Positions 49,315 through 60,284 of a stretch of DNA of 64,000 nucleotides are shown here, one piece after another. The stretch spans positions 4,859,001-4,923,000 of the forward strand of contig NC_081813.1 in the NCBI RefSeq assembly GCF_030704535.1, written 5' to 3'. Under the pieces are notes generated by a model, which saw only the letters and a program-made list of their open reading frames with translations, had not been told where the DNA came from and made no database searches. Source of the DNA: Vitis vinifera (Eukaryota > Streptophyta > Magnoliopsida > Vitales > Vitaceae). Position 1 is the stretch's first letter, and each line of letters begins with the position of its first letter. Made by a program: the position numbers and the translations under genes.

Positions 49315-50667
49315 AATCAGTCATATAAACATCACACATACATGAATAAATAAAATTTAAACATATATATGCATGTGGACATACAACAAGATACCTAGCA
49401 CAAACATCAATATTCAGTCTTTGGACGGAAATATCAACTTGTAATTGACATCCTTTTACAAATTAATTCATAAATATTGATAATAAAAACCCGAAAACAA
49501 TATGTTTGTCTTTGGACTAACATATTGAATGCAAGATAAACCTTATATGTTACATATTCATGATTACTTTATTTATTATTATATAAAAAATAATCCTCCT
49601 TTGGGTTGATTATTTTATACAATAATAACATGCTTACACATTTCAAAATAAATAAAATTACGTAATACAAATTACTTTGGCAACAAATATACATAATTCA
49701 TTTATTTTAAAATATTAAACATAAATACAGCAAGCAATAATTCAAAAAAAAAAAATTATGCACAAACCATGTATGTACACAATCCTCACATGGCCCATTT
49801 TATGCATGATTCATAAGACATTAAAAGGATACCTAATTACTTCACATGCAGTACATGTATATAAATTTCCCACAGCACAAAAAAAAAAAAAAAAAAAAAA
49901 GAATATAGACACTCTCAAATTATTCCATCTTCATTATGGCATAATTTTAAAAAACTTGGCAATATCAGACGCTTTAAAAGGAACCCATCTAACATCCAAC
50001 TGGCAGCGGTGTCAGTAGCATTACCGGAACCATCTTCGAACGACGCCGGCTGCGAAATGCCATCAGACTACGCCTGGACAGCGTCTGAACACTGCATGGG
50101 ACTACGCCTGAATGGCACTTGTAACGGACACCTTAATGGCGCCTATAACGGACGCCAACAACCCCTCCAATCACACCTGAACAATGTCTGAATGCCGCGT
50201 GGGATGACACCTGAAAATGGCGCTTCAATGGCACCTAAACGACATCGAAATGGCGCCTTCTGATCCCTAACACAACGTCGTTGACTGGCGGAGTGGCATC
50301 CAGCGTTGCTCCGATCGCTTGAAGTGGCGCCAGAATGGCGCTCCTCCAGGCGGCGTCACCTTCTCTGTTCGCCAACGATGCCGAGAACGGCGTGGCTAGG
50401 AGCCCACAACAGCGCCAAAGTGGCACTCCTTACCGGCATGAGAATGTGCTTGATTGTCACCTGAACCGCGCCTAAAATGGACACCTGAACGGCGGCTGTA
50501 ACAACGCTTGAACGGTGCCTTGAATGGCATCTGAACAACGTCTTTTTAATGCCTGGAAACGCCGTCGGAATGATGCCTAAACTGCGTCCATTTTGAACGC
50601 TTGAACGCCCCAAATTTATTATCTTTTGATTTTGATTTTTTTTAAAGAGTTTTGGTGAAAATGGGAG
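49315..50667 (-). other. Untranslated leader of the copia element
   Basis: Lies between primer site and gag. The gag-proximal half (49315-49990) is AT-rich with a poly-A/T tract (49878-49902). The LTR-proximal half is a GC-rich degenerate repeat (next entry). No ORF of note. Confidence 0.8.
50005..50620. repeat. GC-rich degenerate short-unit repeat in the copia leader
   Basis: Recurrent variants of CCTGAATGGCRC and TGAACGGCGCC spaced about 12-26 bases apart, for example CGCCTGAATGGCACTTG, ACCTTAATGGCGCC and CACCTGAACGGCGG. Composition contrasts sharply with the AT-rich surroundings. The array is highly diverged, so no single consensus is exact. Confidence 0.75.
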
Positions 50668-50679
50668 GCTCTGATACCA
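50668..50679 (-). other. Primer binding site (initiator Met tRNA)
   Basis: The minus strand reads TGGTATCAGAGC, three bases inside the 5' LTR. This is the standard copia site complementary to the 3' end of tRNA-iMet. Confidence 0.95.
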
Positions 50680-50682
50680 ATT

Positions 50683-51160
50683 TGATAAAATTCTTCATTT
50701 CCATTATCACCCAAAACACAAAAATAGGATATATATATATATATGTATACCAAGCATTCAAATTATGTTTTCCACTGTTGTCTAAGAACATACCTGAGTC
50801 CATTGTTTTCTGACGATGAATACAGTATGGATCTTCTAAGGTTGTGGAGAGCACCACCTCTTTTTGAATTCTCTCAGACGATGGAAGCCGAAGAGAAATA
50901 GGTCTGTTCTAATTCCAAAACTGATGTGATTGTTACCAAAATAAATAAACCCTTGACCTTTTATACCTTCCTGCCTTAGGGACCATACCCATTGGGTTAT
51001 TGGGCCTCACGAGTCTTAGACCCATCATCTAAGGCCTGTAATGGCGTTTGGCTCTACACATAGGTGGCCCATACTCTTGAACGAACAGAAAACAAATACT
51101 ATAATAGGTGAATAGCTTAGTCATGAACTATTGTTATATATGTGAGTCCATATCTTAACA
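50683..51160 (-). repeat. 5' LTR of the copia element
   Basis: 478 bp, about 10 bp longer than the other LTR because of an (AT)n tract (50729-50744). It should hold the element's promoter. Confidence 0.92.
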
Positions 51161-51305
51161 ATTAGGTCTCTTAAACACTTGCCTCCATTAATGAATAAAA
51201 CCTATATTTATTCTGGGTCGAAATATTAGCAATATTTTTCAAATGAATGAATGTGTACACAAATTAGAAACAAATACGAGAATAGAGTTTCCTCACAAAT
51301 AACAT

Positions 51306-51590
51306 TCGTCCTTACAACAAAAATTATACAAATGAACCAAGTCTCATTCTATCAACATGATCTTGAATTTTGATAGTGACATGTCTTTTATCATAGGATC
51401 AACTATCACCGATTTAGTGCCGATGTATTCAATAACCACTATTTTCTCCTTAACATGTTCACTTATGGTTAAATACTTGATGTCAATGTGTTTACTTCAA
51501 CTATCATTTTTGTTGTTTTCAACCATAAAAAATGCCGTTAAATTGTCATAATATATTCTCAATAGCCTAACATATCATATGTAATGTTTT
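51306..51590 (-). pseudogene. Copia RNase H C-terminal remnant, copy 1
   Basis: The minus strand reads YYDNLTAFFMVENNK, a stop, then SKHIDIKYLTISEHVKEKIV and TKSVIVDPMIKD, matching the C-terminal RNase H of copia Pol (the KHIDIKYHxVRE-type motif). It has at least one in-frame stop. Together with the LTR at 43740-44172 it is the 3' end of an older element, now separated by the younger insertion. Confidence 0.75.
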
Positions 51591-51706
51591 TAATGAGAAG
51601 TCAAGAAAATTGTTTATGAAAATTGTTTTAGTTATTAAATTTTTAAACAAAATTTTGTTGTTGAAAACAAATTAAAACTATTTTTAAGAATTATTCTTAA
51701 AAACTA

Positions 51707-51737
<31 letters not shown>

Positions 51738-52288
51738 TCGAAATTTTTGTTATACATATATCATAGGTTAATTCACGGTGTAAAATAATTTTTCGTTGCT
51801 TGATTTTAATCATAAAATTAAGATTACATTTAAATTACTTTTAAGAAGAAGAAAAAAGAAAAACATATTTGACAACAAGAAAGTAAAAAACAATTTTTTT
51901 TTTCTTCTTAAAAACAAAAAAATAAAGTGTTTTTTATAAAATATTTTAAATGTTTTCACTTGTCTTCTAATAATTGTTTTAGAAAATAATAAGATAAATA
52001 TGAAAAATAATTGAAAATAAAACATTGCATAAAAATATATTTTTTTAAAAAAATTAGAAATATAAAAAATAAGTTTTCAAGCATACTTTTATTATTAAAA
52101 AAAGGTCATAAAATGTTTTTAAAAACTATTATCTGTCCTACTTACATGTCATGGGAGAGAGTTTCTTAACCACTAAAAAAAAGTGAAGATTAAATATAAT
52201 TTTCAAAATATTATGAATCTTAGACTTTAAATTAGTTATTTCCAAAATTATGTAACTCTTTTAAAAATAATTTATAATAAATGTTAGT

Positions 52289-52731
52289 GGGTGTTTGGTA
52301 ATCCAACCTGATAACTTAAAGTAACTTAACAACTTAATTTAAGTTATTATGTAAATTAAGTATGTTTGGTAAAATAACTTAATAATATGATTCGAATTAA
52401 AAAAAGAAAACTTTAAGTAATAAATAAAAATAATTAACTTACTCTTTAAGTCCACGTCTTTATTTTATTTTTTTACCCTTATTTGTCATAATTACCTCAA
52501 CAATCTTTTTTATTACTCTACTCTTACTAAAAGTTTTTTGCCCTAATTATAATTTATAAGGATAAATATTTCAATTTGATGATTTAGAACAAGTTTTAAA
52601 TTAATTTTTTTCAAACAATGATAATATTTAAAGTAAAAATTAAGTAATAAGTTTTAGCAACTTAAGTATAATTTAACTTAAAGTCAACTTAAATCATTAA
52701 ATAATAAGTATTAAGTTTTTTCCAAATACCT
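52289..52731. mobile_element. MITE-like element, copy 1
   Basis: The left end GGGTGTTTGGTAAT and the inverted right end AGGAGGTATTTGGAAAAA suggest a hAT-type MITE. The interior repeats AACTTAA/TTAAGTT motifs. Present in both duplication copies; no clear target duplication. Confidence 0.5.
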
Positions 52732-53808
52732 CCTTAAGCTCCTACTATATATACATATAGTAAATTGCATTTGCAACTCAATTTCAAATAATAGAGAAAT
52801 AATTGGATCATTACATACAAACAAATGATGGAAAACAAATAGAGAGATTGAAAAAGGTGATAGTAGAATACAACATTAGTGAGATTGAGTGGGTCGCATT
52901 TTTGTTCAATAATGAGGTGATTGCTCCAAAAAATATAATTAGAGACAAGAAAGGAATTTTCTCTACCTTATTGGGTGGGGAAATTTTGTTTCAATGAAAT
53001 AGTTTAAAATTTAGTATCCTATTCGTGATTGAGTAAGCCCATCTCTTAGACCATTGACCACAAATTTGGAACCAACCCTATTCAAATTTAGATTCTTTCA
53101 TTTTCTCTAAGAGTAGGATACATCCAATTATTTGCTTCTATAAATTTTGGACTTGGTCCTTGGAAATGACAAAGACAATTAATCATAACTCCATTTAAAA
53201 ATCAAGGAAGTATTGATAAAAGGGTTTTTTTTTTTAAAAAAAAAAAAAATTCCTTATTTTTAATTAAAAATTCAAAATATGGTTCAAAAAAGTGAAAAAA
53301 AAAAGGTCGAGTTTTGGAGACATTATAATCAATTTTAATATAAAAGAATCCACAAATAAACTTTTTAAATCATAATGATCAATATAGGCTGAAACCTAAG
53401 ATTAAATCATAATTATTAACTATAAATTTGAATTTTTAAAAAAATGATGAATGAGAATGACACAATGATTTTAAGTTTGAACCCAAAATTTCTTTAATCA
53501 AAATCATAGTTATTAACTATAATTTTATTACAACATTAATTATAATAATAAAAATCTTCGATCCTATTCCCGTGCTTGGATTCACAACCCAAAAAAGTAA
53601 AAGATATTCATTTTTCCATAATTGAGAAAATGAATTCCATTGTACACCATATTGCATGCACTCAAATTTGGATTATGGCATGTGATCATAAATTCTAGTT
53701 TGTCACAATGCCAAAATAATTTAAAATAAAGGGTTACTTGGAATGTATGCCCTAAAAAAACTTAGGATTGAACACTATTTTGGACATAGGTTGAACTATT
53801 CTTTGTCC

Positions 53809-54002
53809 TATTGCATAATTTTAGCTTGATTTAAGGTTTATTAACATTTGCAGTCTCTAACTATATTGAAGAGACAAGAAAAATGTAGAGATTTTTAGAG
53901 AGTAACAAATAACTTTTGTGTATGTTTTGTACATAAAATTTGTATAATTTATTTTATAAAATTTCTAAGATGTAAGTAATTTCAAGCACACATTGCAAGT
54001 TA
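53809..54002. other. Spacer between the duplicated units
   Basis: About 195 bases with no counterpart after the second unit; AT-rich, no features. Confidence 0.6.
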
Positions 54003-55461
54003 ACAGCAGGGTTGGGTTGCGAGTGCCGCACGCAAGATAAAAAATCTGCGACATTATGATTGTTGTTAAAAAAATCATATTATAATTTTCATAAATGTTT
54101 TTTATTTTTATTTTTTCAAAAAGTGAAATGTGATGAATTTACAGAATTAGCCCTCTTGTGTAAATTATTTACGTGGACTAAGACAGGTCATGGAGTGGGC
54201 TTTGATTATTGTTTAAATTTAGGATGATGATAACATCACCCAGAAGTGGAGAAGGACAACACAGTTTTTGGGTTTGTAATAGAGGGATTGGACTTTGACG
54301 GAACTTTTAAAAGTTGGGATAAAAGTATATTAAAACACTGGCGGTGAAAATATATGTAAAATATCTCAAATTTTTTAAATAAGTATTACTTTTATCTATT
54401 TAAAATATATATATTTTTTAATGTGTCATTAAAATATTTCCTAAAATATCCATTTTTTACTTATCATGTCATTAGACAACTAAAGTCTTTTATATAAATG
54501 TTTCTTTTTTTTTTAGATTTATTATTTTTTTTTTATTTCTTTCATTTTAGAAACAAACACCACTTATTTTTTTTCTTTATGAACAAGCATCTCATAGCAG
54601 ATTAAGATATTTCGAAGAGTGTGGATATTAAAGGTAATAAAAAAATCACAAATAATAATAATAATAATAAATCTAGAAGAAAACGAAATATTTACGTGAA
54701 ATAGTTTAATTGTCAATTGATGTTAATGATATAACAAATAAAAAGGGTATTTTAGGAAATAATTAGATAGTTGATTAAAAAATATATATATTTCAAATTA
54801 TCTTTATATAGATGAAGATAATATTAATTTAAAATTTTTTAGGTTCCTTTTTCCATGTATTTCCATCTTAGTAAAACAAAACCCATTTTTTCTTGTAAAA
54901 TAAGCACACTAATTACGTTGCAAACTAATTACGTTTAAGTAATATCTCAATTAATGTTCTTTTATTTATAAATTTTAAAAAGCCTGTGATAGCTTATATA
55001 ATTTCAATTTAAAAAAATTATTAAAGTAACAAATATAGTCTAATATTTTCATAATGAAAAAGGAAAAATAATAATAATATTCTTTTAAAATCTATAAATT
55101 TAAATTTTTTTATCTTTTATCTAGAAAAACTAACAAGATTGTTAAAGGAAAAAAAAATCATTGTTTTCTCCCGGTTTTTCTATTTTCTTTTGTTAAATTT
55201 GATTTCATTATAATAATGTTTTAAAATGTATAATTTCTTTTATGGAGAGTAAGTCAAAGAGAACTGTTTTTGATGATTAATTCTATATAAAAATAAGTCA
55301 AGAAAATTATTTTTTGGTTTAAATTTAAACAAAATTTTGTGGTTGAAAACAAATGAAAATTTTTAAAAACTATTTTCAAAACTTATTTATAAAAACTATA
55401 TATATATATATATATATACTAAAAAAATGGAGAATATTTTAAAATTTTTGTATCATTTTAG

Positions 55462-55877
55462 TGCTAAAACCAATTTAAACATATTGAAACCTTAAGCGCA
55501 TATATCAAATGTGGAAATAAAGGAAGAACCAGCAATTGATGGTTTGAGAATTCAAAAATCAAATTTGATGTTCAAATGGGTTGAGGTACTTCTAAACCCT
55601 TAATCAATCTTAAATCGATGGTGTATCCGTGTCTAAATGGAAATTGAAGGTTCAAGGACTTAACCATGAAGGTTCTATTTATATTCACTATGTCCATCAC
55701 AAAGTCAATGCTATAAATTGTGGTTGTTAATAACAATCCAAAGGAAAACTAAATCAACAAAAATCTTATAATATTATGAGTTGGATTTTTGAACCCATTT
55801 AGGAAAGTTTAGCATTATTCCTAAAATTGATGAAAGATTATGGACTAGATTTTTGACTTGTTTAGAAAAATCTAACA
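55462..55877 (-). mobile_element. Degenerate LTR of an older copia element, copy 2
   Basis: Minus strand starts TGTTAGATTTTTCTAA next to a well-kept polypurine tract (AAGTGGGAGAA, 55878-55888) and ends TTTTAGCA. Here LTR, polypurine tract and RNase H remnant are still contiguous, which supports the interpretation. Confidence 0.7.
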
Positions 55878-56154
55878 TTCTCCCACTTGGTCCATGTATT
55901 CCATCATTCACCATACTAAGAAACAAAATACACAAATCATGGTGATATATTATCTAAAACGAGTATTATCTTCCATATATCACAATACATTATGCCTCTT
56001 AAACACTTGCCTTCGTTACTTAATGAATAGAACTTATATTTATTCTAGGTTGAAATATTAGCAATATTTCTCAAATGAATGAATGTGTACACACATTAGA
56101 AGTAACTACGAGAAAACATTATTACATAAATAGAGTTTCATCACAAATAACATT

Positions 56155-56435
56155 CGTCCTTACAACAAAAATCATACACAGGAACCAAGTCTCATTCTAT
56201 CCACATGATCTTGAATTTCGATAGTAATGCGTCTTTTATCACAGGATCAACTATCACCAATTTAGTGTAGATGTATTCAATAACCACTTTTTTCCCCTTA
56301 ATATGTTTCCTTATGGTTAAATACTTGACGTCGATGTGTTTGCTTCAACTATCACTTTTGTTGTTTTCAACAATAAAAAATGAAGTTAAATTGTCATAAT
56401 ATATCCTCAATAGCCTAACATATCATATGTAATGT
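56155..56435 (-). pseudogene. Copia RNase H C-terminal remnant, copy 2
   Basis: Duplicate of 51306-51590 with further substitutions; same orientation. No other pol domain is left upstream. Confidence 0.7.
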
Positions 56436-57123
56436 TTTTAAGGAGAAGTCGAGAAAATTGTTTATAAAAAATGTTTTAGTTATTAAATTTTTAAACAAAA
56501 TTTTGTTGTTGAAGACAAATTAAAACTATTTTTAAGAATTATTCTTAAAAACTATTTTGTTATTATTATTATTATTATGAAAATTTTGTTATACATATAT
56601 CATAGGTTAATTCACAATGTAAAATAATTTTACATTACTTGATTTTAATCATAACATTAAGATTACATTTAAATTACTTTTAAAAAGAAAAAAAAAACAG
56701 AAAAACATATTTGACAACAAGAAAGTAAAAAACAATTTTTTTTTCTTAAAAACAAAAAATAAAGTGTTTTTTATAACATATTTTAAATGTTTTCACTTGT
56801 CTTCTAATGATTGTTTTAGAAAATAATAAGATAAATATAAAAAATAATTGAAAATAAAACATTGCATAAAATTATATTTTTAAAAAAAAAATTAGAAATA
56901 TAAAAAATAAGTTTTCAAGCATACTTTTATTCTTAAAAAACATCATAAAATTATTTTTAAAAACTATTATCTATTGTACCTACATGTTATGTGAGAGTTT
57001 CTTAACCGCTAAAAAAAGAGGAGATTAAATATAATTTTCAAAATATTATGAATCTTAGACTTTAAGTTAGTGATTTCCAAAACTATATAACTTTCTTAAA
57101 AATAATTTATAACAAATGTTAGT

Positions 57124-57569
57124 AGATGTTTGGTAATCCAACTTGATAACTTAAAGTAACTTAACAATTTAATTTAAGTTATTATGTAAATTAAGTATGT
57201 TTGGTAAAATAACTCAATAATATGACTTAAAGTAAAAAACAACTTTAAATAATAAATAAAATTAATTAACTTACTCTTAAGTTTACGTATTTATTTTACA
57301 CTTTTACCCTTATTTGTTTTAGTTACCTCAATTATCTTCTTTATTACTCTACTCTTACTCAACCGTCTTTACCCTAATTATAATTTATAAGGACAAATAT
57401 TTCAATTTGATAATTTAGAATAAATTTTAAGTTAATTTTATCAAACAATGATAATGTTTAAAGTAAAAATTAAGTAATAAATTTTAAGTCAATAATTTAA
57501 GTATAATTTAACTTAAAATCAACTTAAGTCATTAAATAATAAGTATTAAATTTTTTCCAAACACCTCCT
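57124..57569. mobile_element. MITE-like element, copy 2
   Basis: Counterpart of 52289-52731; right end TTTTTTCCAAACACCTCCTT. It was duplicated with the segment rather than inserted independently. Confidence 0.5.
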
Positions 57570-58070
57570 TATATATAGTAAATTGCATTTGCAACTCAAA
57601 TTCAAATAATAGGGAAATAATTGGATCATTGCATACAAACAAATGATGGAAAACAAATAGAGAGATTGAAGAAGGTGATAGTAGAATACAACATTAGTGA
57701 GATTGAGTGGGTCACATTTTTTTTCAATAATGAGGTGATTGCTCCAAAAAATATAATTTTAAAGCAATAATGGCATTAGAGACAAAAAAGGAATTTTCTC
57801 TACCTTATTGGGTGGGGAAATTTTGTTTCAATGAACTAGTTTAAAATTTGGTGTCCTATTTCTAATTGAGTAAGCCCATCTCTTAGACCATTGACCACAA
57901 ATTTGGAACCAACGCTATTGAAATTTAGATTCTTTCATTTTCTCTAAGAATAGGATACATCCAATTATTTGCTTCTATAAATTTTGGGGAAATGACAAGG
58001 ACAATAAATCATAATTCCATTTAAAAATCAAGAAAGTAAAGTATTGATTAAAGGGTTTTTTTTTTTTAAA

Positions 58071-58258
58071 AAAAAACCCTTATTTTTAATTAAAAATTCA
58101 AAATATGGTTCAAACAAATGAAAAAAAAAAAGGTCAAGTTTTGGAGTCATTATAATCAATAAATAAATAAAAAAAACCCTTATTTTTAATTAAAAATTCA
58201 AAATATGGTTCAAACAAATGAAAAAAAAAGGTCGAGTTTTGGAGTCATTATAATCAAT
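58071..58258 (+). repeat. 100-bp tandem duplication private to copy 2
   Basis: Units begin AAAAAACCCTTATTTTTAAT at 58071 and 58171. The first segmental copy has only one such unit (about 53240-53340). Confidence 0.9.
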
Positions 58259-58750
58259 TTTAATAAATAAAAAATCCACAAATAAACCTTTTAAATCATA
58301 ATGATCAAATATAGGCTTAAACTTAAGATTAAATCATAATTATTAACTATAGATTTGATTTTTTTTTAAATGATGAATGAAAGTGAGACAATGATTTTAA
58401 ATTTGAATCCAAAATTTTATTAAAAAAAAGAAAAATGAAAATCATAATTATCAACTACAATTTTATTACATCAATAATTATAAAAATAAAAATCTTCGAT
58501 CCTATTCCCGTGCTTGGATTCGTAACCCTAAAAAGGAAAAGAGGTTCATTTTTCCATAATTGAGAAAACGAATTCCATTGTACACCATATGGCTGCCATT
58601 CAAATTTGGATTATGACATGTGATCATAAATTCTAGTTTGTCACAATGCCAAAATAATTTAAAATAAAGGGTTGCTTGGAATGCATGCCTAAAAAAAGAT
58701 ACTTAGGATTGAACACTAATTTGGACATAGGTTGAACTATTCTTTGTACT

Positions 58751-59421
58751 GTGGCAACCATCAAGTTCATGACACAATTTCATAATTGAGGTATCGAGTG
58801 TCGTGCAAGTAGTTGAAACTTCAGAGATGCTTGCTTTAAGAGGAAACTACTCAATCAATCATCATTTGCAGAGAAAATGATGTGAAGGAAAATCATATCT
58901 AATCTACTTTATTATAAAGTTTTTACTTTTATTTTTAAATCATAAGTTTTTTTTTTTATGGAAATTATTCAAGTAAAAGTGTGTGTTTTTTTTTTTTTAA
59001 TATTTTAATTTTTTTATTTAATTGAAAGTGATCTTTTGATATTAATTATATAAGTTGATCAAAACAAATTAATTTTGATAAAATAAAAAAAATCAAATAT
59101 TTTGATTTTTTTATTCAATAAAAAATAAACATCATTTTATAAGCTTGTTGCTAATCAATTCAATTTTATTATATTGATTGATATCAATAAAGTTATTTTT
59201 CACTGAATAGAAAAAATTAAATGTTTTAACTTTTTTTATTTAGTATTAAAAAAAATAAATAAAAAATATTTTTTTTTTATGTAAATAATAATTTCAACAA
59301 TTAAATGTTATGTAGTTGTGAGAAAAGTCATTCAAAGAATTTCAAATCTGAAGTGATTTTGTTGGTTGAAAAGTAATTGGAAAACTTTCACCAAATTCAA
59401 TGCTCAATGACTGCGGCTCTA
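58751..59421. other. AT-rich intergenic DNA
   Basis: No gene or recognisable element seen. Confidence 0.4.
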
Positions 59422-59430
59422 CTTCTTTCT

Positions 59431-59882
59431 TTCCCTTTGAATTACTATTGAGTTTCCACTGGAATTTTGGGTCAAAATGACTAGTTTGACCATAAAAATG
59501 TATGTTTGACCATAAAAATGTATTTTTTAGGATATTTTAAAATTCTTATTCAATGTGGTATTTTTTTTCAGTTGAGTGCCACAACATCCGTCCTTTATAA
59601 TTTGTTGAATCAAATCTTTCATTCCCTTTGAATTACTATTGAGTTTCCACTTGGAATTTTGGGTCAAAATAGCTCATTTGACCACAAAATATACTTTTAG
59701 GCCTATTTTAAAACTTATATTTAATATAGTCTTTTCATTCCCTTTGAATTATTGATCAGTTTGAACTTGGAATTTGGGGTCAAAAATGACTAATTTGACC
59801 ACAAAAATATTATTTTTTTTGTCATTATTTAAATTTATATTCAATATGATGTTTTTCAGATCACATAAGTGCCCCAACATCC
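59431..59882 (+). repeat. Three-copy tandem array
   Basis: Units begin TTCCCTTTGAATTA at about 59431, 59622 and 59737. Each is followed by a TGGAATTTTGGGTCAAAA-like block and TTTGACCA; units 1 and 3 end near CAACATCC. The unit lengths differ through internal indels. Confidence 0.85.
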
Positions 59883-59910
59883 TTTCACAAAAATTTAACT
59901 TGAATTGACA

Positions 59911-60284
59911 ATTGAAATTTTGATTAAAAAATGATATCGCAGTTACCTTCGATTAAAAAATGAAATCTTCATTTTTTAGTTGAAGTCTCAATTCATAAAT
60001 GAGGTTTTAGTTTAAAAGATAAACTAAACCCCTCAATTGAGGATCGAGGTTTCAACTTAAATTTTTTTAAAATAATAATAATTTTTTAATGATATAATTG
60101 AAATTTCGATTAAAAAATGAAATCGCAGTTACCTTCGATTACAAAATGAAATCTTCATTTTTTAATTGAAGTCTTAATTCACAAATGAGGTTTTAGTTTA
60201 AAAGATAAACTAAACCCCTCAGTTGAAGATCGAGGTTCAACTTAAATTTTTTAAAAATAATAATAATTTTTTAATGATATAATT
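59911..60284 (+). repeat. Two-copy tandem repeat of about 187 bp
   Basis: Units 59911-60096 and 60097-60284 share ATCGCAGTTACCTTCGATTA and AAAGATAAACTAAACCCCTC with few differences, so the duplication is fairly young. Confidence 0.9.

Larger units (their letters stand above)
44288..51160 (-). mobile_element. Complete Ty1/copia LTR retrotransposon (6.87 kb)
   Basis: LTRs at 44288-44755 and 50683-51160 begin TGATAAAATTC and end ATATCTTAACA. A 5-bp target duplication ATTAG lies at 44283-44287 and 51161-51165. On the minus strand the order is 5' LTR, iMet-tRNA primer site, 1.35-kb leader, gag, protease, integrase, reverse transcriptase, RNase H, polypurine tract, 3' LTR; integrase before RT defines copia. 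By eye the LTRs differ at about 37 of 468 positions, almost all transitions, plus an (AT)n length difference. The element is therefore not recent, and the ORF carries stops. It is inserted in the first copy of the segmental duplication only. Confidence 0.95.
51166..53808. repeat. Segmental duplication, copy 1, right half
   Basis: Homologous to 55994-58750, from TCTTAAACACTTGCCT through GGACATAGGTTGAACTATTC. Holds an old copia RNase H remnant, a (TTA)n tract (51709-51737) and a MITE. A 64-codon frame at 52803-52997 starts at TTG and is broken in the other copy, so I do not call it a gene. Confidence 0.9.
54003..58750. repeat. Segmental duplication, copy 2 (uninterrupted)
   Basis: About 4.75 kb collinear with 42222-44287 plus 51166-53808. 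It shows the pre-insertion target of the younger copia element (ATTATGCCTCTTAAAC at about 55991). No host gene. Confidence 0.9.

Noticed and set aside
52803-52997. 64-codon ORF in the duplicated segment
   Set aside because: Begins with TTG, and the second copy at about 57625-57830 is interrupted by an insertion that breaks the frame.
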